Shown here: positions 56,039 through 64,000 of the stretch, one piece after another
Numbering within the stretch: position 1 is the stretch's first letter
Layout: every line of letters begins with the position of its first letter
Source: Neisseriaceae bacterium
GTDB lineage: Bacteria; Pseudomonadota; Gammaproteobacteria; Burkholderiales; Neisseriaceae
Direction of reading: 5' to 3'
DNA: 64,000 nt
Assembly: GCA_017991555.1 (NCBI GenBank)
Contig: JAGOQM010000003.1
Span: 248,001 to 312,000 of the forward strand
Made by a program: the position numbers and the translations under genes
Notes under the pieces: generated by a model
What the model was told of the DNA's origin: nothing
The model's input: only the letters and a program-made list of their open reading frames with translations
Databases searched by the model: none

Positions 56039-56076
56039 TAAAAAAAGCCCCTCTCGATGATCTCGATCAGGGGCTT
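56039..56076 (-). terminator. Riboswitch-associated terminator
   Basis: AGCCCCT / AGGGGCT outer stem with an inner TGATC/GATCA helix, followed on the minus strand by seven T's. Lies between the FMN aptamer and the thioesterase gene. Confidence 0.85.
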
Positions 56077-56180
56077 AAACAATCAACGCCACGGCTTGGC
56101 CGTGTGCACGCCAGCCATAGCCACGCCAGAGGGCTTACGCCACCGCGGGTGTCTATAGGACGCAACTGCTTCGATTGTCG

Positions 56181-56305
56181 GTTATCTTTTATCATCCAGA
56201 CTGTACTGTCGGTTTTGGAATTACACCAAATCAGCTTGCGCTCGCGGACTATCACCGCCGGTCAAGAATTGAAGGTTGCCCTTCTCACTTTGCCCCAAAG
56301 ATAAC
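56181..56305 (-). ncRNA. FMN riboswitch (RFN element)
   Basis: On the minus strand the closing stem pairs GTTATCTTT with AAAGATAAC. Conserved RFN blocks are in order: TTGGGGCA, GTGAGAAGGGC, GACCGGCGGTGATAGTCCGC with the invariant GGCGGT.ATAGTCC.CG core, GATTTGGTGTAATTCCAAA, ACCGACAGTACAGTCTGGAT. A terminator follows about 105 bases later, so FMN binding should end transcription before the thioesterase-rib operon. Confidence 0.95.
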
Positions 56306-56401
56306 GCTTTACGTTGTATAGCTTACTACACAATTTGTCTCGCTGGCAAATCTGGCCCAGCCTTAACTAAAGCTTAAATATATTTTGGCTATCGCCCACG
56401 C

Positions 56402-57019
56402 TTAGGCAAACGCACGCATGCCCTCTTGCACCCCTGGGCGAGCGCTCATGCGTGCAAACCAGGCCGCCACGTTAGGATAGTCGGCCAAATCAATGCCCTG
56501 ACGTTCATGCGAATGCGCCCAAGGATACAGGGCCATGTCGGCAATGGTGTACGCCGCACCGATCACATAGTCTTTACCCGCCAACTGGGTATTGAGTACG
56601 CCATACAAGCGGCGCCCTTCAGCGTCATAACGCTGAATCGCATACGGCACCACTTCAGGCGCATACACCTTAAAATGATGCAGCTGGCCCAGCATGGGGC
56701 CAAAACCCGCCATTTGAAACATCAGCCATTGAATCGTGGCCCAACGCGCCTGCGCGTCCACAGGTAGGAACTGACCGTGTTTTTCGGCCAAATACATGAG
56801 GATGGCGCCGCTTTCGGCCAACACCAGCTCGCCGCCGACGGCATCTGGGTCGACCAAAACGGGAATCTTATGGTTGGCGTTGAGGGCCAAAAACTCAGGA
56901 CTAAACTGCTCATTCTTACTGATGTCAATGATTTTAGAGGTGTAAGCCTGCTTAAGCTCCGCCAATGCAATGCTGATTTTAAATCCGTTGGGGGTACCTA
57001 AACCATATAAGGTGTACAT
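56402..57019 (-). CDS. Glutathione S-transferase, Nu-class-like (YfcG/YghU)
   Basis: 205 residues from MYTLYGLGTPNG. The TPNGFKISIAL motif places Thr and Asn where other GSTs have Tyr, Ser or Cys, typical of Nu-class disulfide-bond oxidoreductases. NHKIPVLVD has the cis-Pro and ESGAILMYLAEK binds glutathione's gamma-Glu. The C-terminal helical domain (about 85-205) has AYTIADMALYPW. Likely GSH-dependent disulfide or peroxide reductase. Divergent from hemF. Confidence 0.87.
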   Translation of the reverse strand: MYTLYGLGTPNGFKISIALAELKQAYTSKIIDISKNEQFSPEFLALNANHKIPVLVDPDAVGGELVLAESGAILMYLAEKHGQFLPVDAQARWATIQWLMFQMAGFGPMLGQLHHFKVYAPEVVPYAIQRYDAEGRRLYGVLNTQLAGKDYVIGAAYTIADMALYPWAHSHERQGIDLADYPNVAAWFARMSARPGVQEGMRAFA

Positions 57020-57104
57020 ACGCTTGCCTTTCAAAGGGGGATGAAGTGCGAATGACTTAATCCTACCCTCAGGGCCGATATGAGGCCAGAGGGTAGGCGC
57101 TTAG

Positions 57105-58067
<963 letters not shown>

Positions 58068-58073
58068 ACCCCA

Positions 58074-58104
58074 AAAAAAACAGGACGCCAGCGTCCTGTT
58101 TTTT
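58074..58104. terminator. Bidirectional terminator between hemF and grxB
   Basis: AAAAAACAGGACGC / GCGTCCTGTTTTTT, minimal loop, T-runs on both strands. Confidence 0.9.
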
Positions 58105-58107
58105 AAC

Positions 58108-58758
58108 TTAAATCGCCACCTCATCAAATAAGGGCACTTGAGTGCGCTCGGCCATACCCACCCGATACGCGGCCACCTTAGCAGGGTAAACCAAGCCCTT
58201 CACCATCGATAGGTTGCGCAACACGGCAAACAAGTGAATGTCGTCGGTTGACAGCTCGGTGCCGTTACAGGCCTCGGTCCCGCGCATTACGGTTTCCAAC
58301 ACCAACAGCTGCTGATTCATTTGCTTGATAAAGTTGGGCGACAGCAGCATACACTCGGTAAACGGCCCTAAATAAGCCTGCTTTTTCTTAATGTAATAGT
58401 CGCGCGCAGACTCTGTCGCAAACTCGGCCAGGCCAATGTGAACGGACCGAGGCATCACCAACTGGTGAATGAGCTTTTGATTTTCTACCAGCCATTGACC
58501 AATTTCTACTCGCACCGCCCCACCCAGCATCGACGGCCCACTCAAGCCATCAACATAATAAACAATGTCCATGCTTTCTGGCATAAACGTGCCGTCGTCT
58601 TTTTCTAGAATAGGCAGCATTTTTTGTCCCACCATCTTAATGGGGGTGGCTTCATCATCATTGGCCAAAATCTTCAAAGTCATGGGCATTTTTTTTAAAC
58701 CAAAAATGGCCCTCGCCTTCACGCAAAAGGGACAATGATCATAAACGTATAAATTCAT
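58108..58758 (-). CDS. grxB: Glutaredoxin 2
   Basis: 216 residues from the ATG at 58758 (GGGAG upstream); E. coli Grx2 is 215. YVYDHCPFCVKAR has the CPFC active site (about 9-12), KMLPILEKDDG the cis-Pro, and MPESMDIVYYVD; the C-terminal helical domain makes it GST-like. It reduces protein and small-molecule disulfides with glutathione. Confidence 0.95.
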   Translation of the reverse strand: MNLYVYDHCPFCVKARAIFGLKKMPMTLKILANDDEATPIKMVGQKMLPILEKDDGTFMPESMDIVYYVDGLSGPSMLGGAVRVEIGQWLVENQKLIHQLVMPRSVHIGLAEFATESARDYYIKKKQAYLGPFTECMLLSPNFIKQMNQQLLVLETVMRGTEACNGTELSTDDIHLFAVLRNLSMVKGLVYPAKVAAYRVGMAERTQVPLFDEVAI

Positions 58759-58839
58759 ACCGGCTCCCAGCACGCCGCAGGCTGAATCTGCCTGCGGCTT
58801 AAGTCATTAATAAATTGAACGGCAGCGATGCTGCTCGAT

Positions 58840-59331
58840 TCAAACAGGGCTCAACCATTGGCTCAGCTGGGCCCGATAGTCTGCCACCAGGGCTTCAAAC
58901 GACGGTTCAGCCCCCTCGCCCACGCCGCCTTCGGCCGCGCGCTTTAAGCGCTTCAAGCACAGGCTCCAGCCGGCAACGTCACGCGCCGAATGGTCGTTTA
59001 AGTGGCTTAAACGCTCGGTAAACAGGAGGCGGGTTTCCTGTTCGTTAATCGGCTCAAGGTAAAAAGACACCAGGTCTTCATCCCAGTCAAACACCAGGTC
59101 TCGTTCGGGCTTATAGCGCCTAATCGGCATTTTAACCAAGGCTTCTGGCAACATGTTTAACAGCATGTGGCCGCCTTCAGCCAGCTCGCCCACCGCCAGC
59201 TCAGGAAACCAAGCGGCCAGGCCCTCATCATCGCTTAGGTAATGCCATACTTGGGCAATCGGCGCCAGCACGGCACAGGACAAAAACACCATAATGCTGC
59301 CATCGTCTTGTTTTTCAATATTGATTAACAT
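58840..59331 (-). CDS. SRPBCC (AHSA1-like) domain protein
   Basis: 163 residues from the ATG at 59331 (GGGAGG upstream). The START/Bet v1-like pattern is seen: VWHYLSDDEGLAAWFPELAVGEL near 30-52, then ERDLVFDWDED, FYLEPINEQETRLLFTERL, and WSLCLKRLKRAAEG near the C-terminus. Such proteins bind small hydrophobic ligands or act as Hsp90 co-chaperones; no specific role can be given. Confidence 0.82.
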   Translation of the reverse strand: MLINIEKQDDGSIMVFLSCAVLAPIAQVWHYLSDDEGLAAWFPELAVGELAEGGHMLLNMLPEALVKMPIRRYKPERDLVFDWDEDLVSFYLEPINEQETRLLFTERLSHLNDHSARDVAGWSLCLKRLKRAAEGGVGEGAEPSFEALVADYRAQLSQWLSPV

Positions 59332-59453
59332 GATGCCTCCCTTTAGGTTAAACATCAGGCAATACGCCATTACCACTTTATTCTAATCCAAGCCCGTGCA
59401 TTTGGGTACTCTTTAATCCTGCGCCATTGGCGCCAACGCCGCGTGTGACACGC

Positions 59454-59485
59454 AAAAAAAGACGGGCCCATAGCCCGTCTAAAAA
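59454..59485 (-). terminator. Terminator of phoU
   Basis: AGACGGGC / GCCCGTCT stem, five-base loop, seven T's on the minus strand. Confidence 0.9.
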
Positions 59486-59518
59486 CACCACATTCTGAGC
59501 GCAAGGCGCTGTTCGGCC

Positions 59519-60214
59519 TTACATCATTTTCTTCATTTCATCCAAGCTGGTGTGACGCACGTCCACACCCTTCGCTAGGTACACCACGTGTTCGGTAATG
59601 TTTTTGGCATGGTCGCCCACGCGCTCAATCGCTTTCAACATGAACAGTACATCAATCAGGGCGCCAATGGTGCGAGGATCTTCCATCATGTAGGTCACCA
59701 ATAAACGCAGCTGATTTTGGTACTCTTGGTCTAGGTGTTCATCGGTTTCTTTCAGCTCTACCGCAGCGGTCGTGTCCAAACGCGCAAACGCATCCAAAGC
59801 ACGGCGCAGCATCGCCAAGGCCATCGAGGCCATGCGGTTAAAGTCGTAAAACTGAGCCGGCTTCACATCGCGTTGGCTCAACAATTGATGGCCCTTGGTG
59901 GCAATCTTTTTAACTTCATCACCAATGCGCTCTAGGTCCACAATCACGCGCGAAACGGTTAAGACCAAACGTAAATCACTGGCCGCTGGCTGACGACGCG
60001 CAATGATCAACTGGCATTCATCATCAATGCTCACTTCCATTGCGTTGATTTCTTCATCTGCAATGCCGGCCGCCACGAGCGGCTCTAACACACCAGCCTC
60101 CAAGGCGAACATGGTTTGGCTTAGCTGTTTCTCAACCAACCCACCCATTTGCAACACTTTGCTTCTGACGTTTTCCAACTCACCGTGAAACTGTTTTGAA
60201 ATATGTTCAGCCAT
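59519..60214 (-). CDS. phoU: Phosphate-specific transport/regulatory protein PhoU
   Basis: 231 residues from MAEHISKQFHGEL; GAGGA lies six bases upstream and a longer frame (60238) is unsupported. Two PhoU three-helix repeats, each with its metal motif: DLERIGDEVKKIA and AIERVGDHAKNITEH. PhoU restrains PhoR/PhoB signalling and the Pst transporter. It stands alone here, without pstSCAB or phoBR next to it, but has a near-perfect Pho box 58 bases upstream. Confidence 0.95.
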   Translation of the reverse strand: MAEHISKQFHGELENVRSKVLQMGGLVEKQLSQTMFALEAGVLEPLVAAGIADEEINAMEVSIDDECQLIIARRQPAASDLRLVLTVSRVIVDLERIGDEVKKIATKGHQLLSQRDVKPAQFYDFNRMASMALAMLRRALDAFARLDTTAAVELKETDEHLDQEYQNQLRLLVTYMMEDPRTIGALIDVLFMLKAIERVGDHAKNITEHVVYLAKGVDVRHTSLDEMKKMM

Positions 60215-60271
60215 ACCGTCCTCGTTTGTAAAAGGCATTCTTTAGATAATGCCATAGTGTAATCAGCAATG

Positions 60272-60289
60272 ATGACAATTTTGTGACAA
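60272..60289 (-). promoter_or_regulatory. Pho box upstream of phoU
   Basis: On the minus strand TTGTCAC AAAA TTGTCAT: two 7-base repeats 11 bp apart, matching CTGTCAT-N4-CTGTCAT. Strong candidate PhoB site. Confidence 0.8.
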
Positions 60290-60443
60290 AATCAACATCC
60301 TTCGAAGCAAACAATCTTAAACCCATGGTTTTAAATTATTTATTCGACCTCCCTCATAGCATACAGTACACTGATTCATGCTGTCCTAGGGCTGTGTTTA
60401 CAATACGGCAGCGACGGCCATGACGATCAAGGCCATGGCCTAT

Positions 60444-60461
60444 GTGACGATTTTTTGACAG
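60444..60461 (-). promoter_or_regulatory. Second, weaker Pho-box-like site
   Basis: CTGTCAA AAAA TCGTCAC on the minus strand, same 7-4-7 spacing, 172 bp upstream of the first. Might serve phoU or the divergent transporter operon. Confidence 0.4.
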
Positions 60462-60578
60462 TCTCGTCACCTCATAACCTTTAGGCTTAAGCTTATGGAT
60501 TTAAATTATTTGTTCATTATCAGCCGAAGCGCTACAGTACAGTCCCTTATTCTTACGCCATACTAAGGAATCAACCTC

Positions 60579-61376
60579 ATGAATAAACGCACCTTTTACG
60601 CCCTCATCGCCTCTGCCGGCCTACTGTTGGCAGCCTGTTCAAAAGACGAAGCGCCAAAAAGCGCCGGCAACAGCATCGCGCAAAAAATTGAGCAACAGGG
60701 GACCTTAGTCGTTGGCACCGAAGGCTCATACGCCCCCTTTTCTTTTCACGATGAGTCTGGTCAGTTGACCGGCTACGACGTTGAGGTCATTCGTGAAGTC
60801 GCCAAACGCCTGAACGTGACCCTTAAGTTTGAAGAAACCCAATGGGACGCCATGTTTGCCGGCTTAAACAGCCAACGCTTTGACCTAATTGCCAACCTGG
60901 TCGGCATTACCCCAGAGCGGCAACAAAAATATGAATTCAGCACGCCCTACATTTACTCTGGTGCCGTCATCGTGGCCCGCGCCGACGACCAGCGCATCGG
61001 CAAGGTTGAAGACGTGGCGGGTTTAGATTCGGCCCAGTCGCTGACCAGTAACTTCGGCGACCTCGCCCGCTCATTGAATGCCAACATTGTGGGCGTTGAT
61101 GGCCTGGCCCAGTCGCTGGCCCTAATCAAACAAAAACGCGCCGACATCACCATCAATGATTATTTGGCGGTGCTAGACTACTTTAAACAACAGGGTCATG
61201 ATGGCTTAAAAATCATGCTGCCCGCTTCTGAAAAACTGGCCTCTGGTTTTGCCTTTAACCAAGGCAATCAGGACGCAATTGCCAAAATCGATCAGGCCCT
61301 CGAAGAGATGCGTCAAGATGGCACGCTGAAACGCTTAGGTGAACAATGGTTTGGCGAGGACGTGAGTGTTAAATAA
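60579..61376 (+). CDS. Amino-acid ABC transporter substrate-binding lipoprotein
   Basis: 265 residues. Lipobox LLAAC, Cys20. The family-3 solute-binding fold has [57 protein letters not shown] and a C-terminal KRLGEQWFG. It resembles cystine/polar amino acid binding proteins (FliY/TcyJ type); specificity is not certain. Its stop overlaps the permease gene by 11 bases. Confidence 0.9.
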   Translation: MNKRTFYALIASAGLLLAACSKDEAPKSAGNSIAQKIEQQGTLVVGTEGSYAPFSFHDESGQLTGYDVEVIREVAKRLNVTLKFEETQWDAMFAGLNSQRFDLIANLVGITPERQQKYEFSTPYIYSGAVIVARADDQRIGKVEDVAGLDSAQSLTSNFGDLARSLNANIVGVDGLAQSLALIKQKRADITINDYLAVLDYFKQQGHDGLKIMLPASEKLASGFAFNQGNQDAIAKIDQALEEMRQDGTLKRLGEQWFGEDVSVK

Positions 61377-62085
61377 CCTACTCAGCACCCTGCCGTTCAT
61401 GACGCCAGAACGGGCACACATTTGGATTGTGTCCTTCTGGCCGATGCTCAAGGCCGCCATTAGCTACACCCTACCGCTGACCCTGCTGTCGTTTAGCGCC
61501 GGCATGATCATTGCGCTGGGCGTGGCGGTGCTGCGCGTGGCGCCGCGCCAGCGCCTATGGCATCGTGTCCTGTATTATCTGGCCCGCCTCTATGTGTCGG
61601 CCATTCGCGGCACGCCCATGCTGGTGCAGCTGTTTGTGATTTTCTATGGCCTGCCCAGCCTCGGCGTGACCCTAAACCCGTTCATCACCGCCACCATTGC
61701 CTTTTCGCTGAACGTGGGCGCTTATGCGTCGGAAATTGTGCGCGCGGCCCTACAGTCTATTAATAAAGGCCAATGGGAAGCCAGCTTGAGCCTGGGCCTA
61801 ACCTACGCCCAGTCGCTGCGACACATTATTTTGCCACAGGCCTTGCGCGTGGCCACGCCGCCGCTGTCCAACACCTTTATCAGTCTGGTGAAAGACACCT
61901 CTTTGGCGTCGCTGGTGCTGGTAGTGGAGCTGTTTAAGATTGCGCAAAACACCGCCGCCCGAACCTATGAATTTTTATTGGTCTACATCGAAGCGGGGCT
62001 GATTTACTGGGCCTTCTGTTTGATTTTAGGGTGGCTACAAGGTCGCCTCGAGACCAGGCTTAATCGCGGCCATCAGCGGTCGTGA
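61366..62085 (+). CDS. Amino-acid ABC transporter permease
   Basis: 239 residues, GTG start with GAGGA six bases upstream. Five membrane segments. The EAA loop is [29 protein letters not shown], and [17 protein letters not shown] is the HisM/QM family block. A partner of the upstream binding protein. No ATP-binding subunit follows: the operon ends at a terminator. Confidence 0.92.
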   Translation: MLNNLLSTLPFMTPERAHIWIVSFWPMLKAAISYTLPLTLLSFSAGMIIALGVAVLRVAPRQRLWHRVLYYLARLYVSAIRGTPMLVQLFVIFYGLPSLGVTLNPFITATIAFSLNVGAYASEIVRAALQSINKGQWEASLSLGLTYAQSLRHIILPQALRVATPPLSNTFISLVKDTSLASLVLVVELFKIAQNTAARTYEFLLVYIEAGLIYWAFCLILGWLQGRLETRLNRGHQRS

Positions 62086-62106
62086 CCCTCCGCCCCACCC
62101 GACCCC

Positions 62107-62136
62107 CAAAAAAGGCCCTATATAGGGCCTTTTTTA
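62107..62136. terminator. Bidirectional terminator after the ABC permease
   Basis: AAAAAAGGCCCTATATAGGGCCTTTTTT, perfect palindrome with T-runs on both strands. Confidence 0.93.
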
Positions 62137-62174
62137 ATGCTCGATCAATCGGTTTAACGCGGCGCGCCGCACCC

Positions 62175-62183
62175 TGTGGATAA
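62175..62183 (-). promoter_or_regulatory. DnaA box 1
   Basis: TGTGGATAA on plus, i.e. a perfect TTATCCACA on minus, in the gap between convergent genes. Confidence 0.6.
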
Positions 62184-62191
62184 GATGAATG

Positions 62192-62200
62192 TGTGGATAA
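62192..62200 (-). promoter_or_regulatory. DnaA box 2
   Basis: Second perfect TTATCCACA on minus, 17 bp from box 1, same orientation. A near-match TTATCCGCG on plus follows at 62208. Confidence 0.6.
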
Positions 62201-62231
62201 GCCGCCTTATCCGCGCCAGCACAACCCCCGC

Positions 62232-63941
62232 CTACAGATAGGGCACCTCCACCAAGGCCAAGCGCCGCTCAGTTTGAATAAAGGCCACGGCCTCAGCCAA
62301 AGCGGCCGCCAGCTCGTTTCCATGCCTGACCTTAAGCCCCAAGCCACCGCTGGCCGCCACCAGCTGCGTGAAGTCGGGCGTGGGCGCCAGGCTCACCGCA
62401 GGCATGTCTGCACTTTTGGCCGCATAACCATCAGGATACAGCGCACGGACCGACTGAGCCACGGCCCCCCAGCGAGCATTGTTGGCAATCACAATTAAAA
62501 TCGGCAACGCTGCCGCCGCCGAAATTTGCTGACAGGCCGCGGGGTTGCCAAACAAATAGCTACCGTCGCCGAACGCCGCAATCACCAGCCGCGTTCGGTC
62601 GGCCAGCTGCGCCCCTAGGGCAATGGGCAGCCCCTCACCAAGGCCACCCGACAACGCTTCTTGATAATAGCTGTCGGCACGGGTGAGGCCTGTGTATTCC
62701 TTGGCCACGGCCAGCTCGGTCACCAACAGCGCCTGATGTTTCTCGGCCAAAGCCCCCACCGCATGACTAAAGAAGGCCTTGCTGACCCGCTCGCCGTTGC
62801 CCGCCAGCGCCGTGGCCAACCGCTCGGCCCGCGCCGCTTGAGTACGCTGGCTGACCTGCGCCTGTCGCGCCCTATTTTTAACCACCTGCGCTGGCGTCAA
62901 CCAGGGCTGCAAAGCCGACTGCAACAGCTCCAGCCCCACCTCAACCGCGCCGGCTAAGGCCACGTCCACGGCGTAGCCTCGAACCGGAAAATCGCTAAAC
63001 AATGGGTCTGGCCCCAGCTGAATCACCTGACAGCCTTCGGGCAACGCCACCTGACTAATCACCCAAGGCGCCAATGAGTCTATCACCAGCAGTACGTCCG
63101 CCTCCGGCAGCCAAGGCTGAGGATCCCCCCCTGCGGCCATTGGGTCATCGCTGGCAATCGCCAGTTCCGTGGCCCAAAACTCGACCACGGGGACACCCCA
63201 AGCGTTGGCCAATTCAGCCAGCGTCGCCACCCCCGCCGCCGAACCCGCCCCTCTTTGGGCCATAATCACCGGTCGCTTGGCCCCGGCCAACAGCTCGGCC
63301 GCACGGCTTAGGGCCTCACGGCTCGGCTCGTACGTCACCGGCTGCTGTCGGCTCGGCGCCAACAGGGTCGATTCTTCCGTTAGGTAAGGCTCACACAAAG
63401 GCTCGCGCGGCAGGCTTAAATACACTGGCCCTTTGGGCAACGATTGGGCAATCGCAAAAGCCCGATCCAGATGTTCGACCATCTGCGCCGGCGCCCGTAG
63501 CTCAAAGTCCCACTTAACCGATTCTCGCACCAGCGCCGCCTGATCCCGCATTTCTTGGCCATAACCAATCGGCGTATTGCGGCTACCCAAATGGCCATGC
63601 TCGGTAATCGGCGTGCGCCCACCCAGTAAAATGGTGGGGATGTTCTGACAGTGGGCGTTGATTAAGGCCGTCACCGAATTAGCGAGGCCAACGTTGGTGT
63701 GGACCATCACCGCTTGGGGCTTGCCGGTGGCAAAATAATAGCCATTGGCCATGCCCATGGCCGCATTCTCATGCGGACAGTTGATGATGGTGGGGCTCTT
63801 TTTGCCCTCGGCCTGTAGCTTCGCAATGCTTTCAATCAAGGGTGGGTGATCGGTGCCGGAATTAATGAACAAGTACGCCACATCGTGGGCAACCAATCGA
63901 TGCAATAAAGCTTCTGTGGGTAATACCGTTACGTTTGCCAT
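62232..63941 (-). CDS. Thiamine diphosphate-dependent enzyme, acetolactate synthase-like
   Basis: 569 residues with three ThDP-enzyme domains. Pyr domain with catalytic Glu58 in NCPHENAAMGMANGYY; central domain with LLAGAKRPVIMAQRGAGSA (about 216-234); PP domain with the metal/ThDP motif GDGSYLFGN (458-466) ending in ANNARWGA. It resembles the IlvB/benzoylformate decarboxylase superfamily; the lack of an adjacent small subunit (ilvN) argues against classical acetolactate synthase. Substrate unknown, probably a 2-oxo acid. Confidence 0.85.
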   Translation of the reverse strand: MANVTVLPTEALLHRLVAHDVAYLFINSGTDHPPLIESIAKLQAEGKKSPTIINCPHENAAMGMANGYYFATGKPQAVMVHTNVGLANSVTALINAHCQNIPTILLGGRTPITEHGHLGSRNTPIGYGQEMRDQAALVRESVKWDFELRAPAQMVEHLDRAFAIAQSLPKGPVYLSLPREPLCEPYLTEESTLLAPSRQQPVTYEPSREALSRAAELLAGAKRPVIMAQRGAGSAAGVATLAELANAWGVPVVEFWATELAIASDDPMAAGGDPQPWLPEADVLLVIDSLAPWVISQVALPEGCQVIQLGPDPLFSDFPVRGYAVDVALAGAVEVGLELLQSALQPWLTPAQVVKNRARQAQVSQRTQAARAERLATALAGNGERVSKAFFSHAVGALAEKHQALLVTELAVAKEYTGLTRADSYYQEALSGGLGEGLPIALGAQLADRTRLVIAAFGDGSYLFGNPAACQQISAAAALPILIVIANNARWGAVAQSVRALYPDGYAAKSADMPAVSLAPTPDFTQLVAASGGLGLKVRHGNELAAALAEAVAFIQTERRLALVEVPYL

Positions 63942-64000
63942 GGTCTGACTCCTGTCTACCGCCTCAAGCCAGCGCCTAAGGCGTACATAAGGTTTGGCCG

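Overview
The window looks like the chromosome of a betaproteobacterium, most probably of the order Neisseriales. The basis is gene content and order (accA next to tilS, rpoE-rseA-rseB with lepA-lepB-rnc-era, a betaproteobacterial-type ATP-grasp-like gshA beside gshB, rdgC, recX, bamC, and ddh alongside dapA). It is a gene-dense housekeeping region with short intergenic gaps. I see no prophage, insertion sequence, transposase, integrase, rRNA or CRISPR array. Most transcription units end in clear intrinsic terminators, many of them usable from both strands.

Layout. 1-5.8 kb: an edge-truncated lipoprotein, a group II PLP decarboxylase, a siderophore-interacting flavoreductase divergent from a TetR regulator, and trhO. 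5.9-8.2 kb: plsY/folB divergent, then a uracil permease. 8.2-12.5 kb: nrdA-nrdB-yfaE, the class Ia ribonucleotide reductase operon, behind two well-spaced NrdR-like boxes. 12.6-17.8 kb: a small membrane protein, rpe, an SDR, gph, recX, rdgC, dcd and a glutathione peroxidase; between dcd and the peroxidase is a candidate two-hairpin small RNA or attenuator. 17.8-22.2 kb (minus): ddh, a TauE/SafE exporter, a TrmB-like methyltransferase and ybiT. 22.4-28.3 kb (plus): dapA-bamC, a small membrane protein, rdgB-hemW-ridA and an MFS carrier. 28.4-37.9 kb (minus): era, rnc, lepB, lepA, a small glutaredoxin, rseB, rseA, rpoE, tilS, accA.

38.1-43.6 kb: tRNA-Val and tRNA-Asp in tandem, a secreted unknown protein, the biotin genes bioF-bioC-bioD divergent from bioA, and a Nudix hydrolase. 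43.6-44.9 kb is a gene-free island holding two diverged copies of a ~300-bp repeat in inverted orientation plus REP-like palindromes. 44.9-48.1 kb (minus): gshA, gshB, dgkA and a PCu(A)C copper chaperone. 48.5-50.8 kb: two tandem ubiquinone-type FAD hydroxylases. 50.9-52.7 kb: a small lipoprotein, then a membrane-anchored barnase-type ribonuclease overlapping its barstar inhibitor. 52.7-56.3 kb (minus): an FMN riboswitch and terminator followed by thioesterase-ribE-ribB(A)-ribH-nusB. 56.4-64 kb: a GST, hemF, grxB, an SRPBCC protein, phoU behind a near-perfect Pho box, an amino-acid ABC transporter lacking its ATPase gene, two perfect DnaA boxes, and a ThDP enzyme.

Functional themes are cofactor synthesis (biotin, riboflavin, haem, folate, glutathione, ubiquinone), nucleotide supply and sanitation (NrdAB, Dcd, RdgB, UraA), envelope biogenesis and stress (BamC, LepB, RpoE/RseAB, PlsY, DgkA) and thiol redox (GshAB, Grx, GST, Gpx). 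The least expected items are the dcd-gpx leader/sRNA, the barnase-barstar pair, the inverted repeat island, the thioesterase at the head of the FMN-riboswitch operon, and long perfect hairpins inside two coding genes. Functions are assigned by recognising family motifs by eye; no database search was possible.
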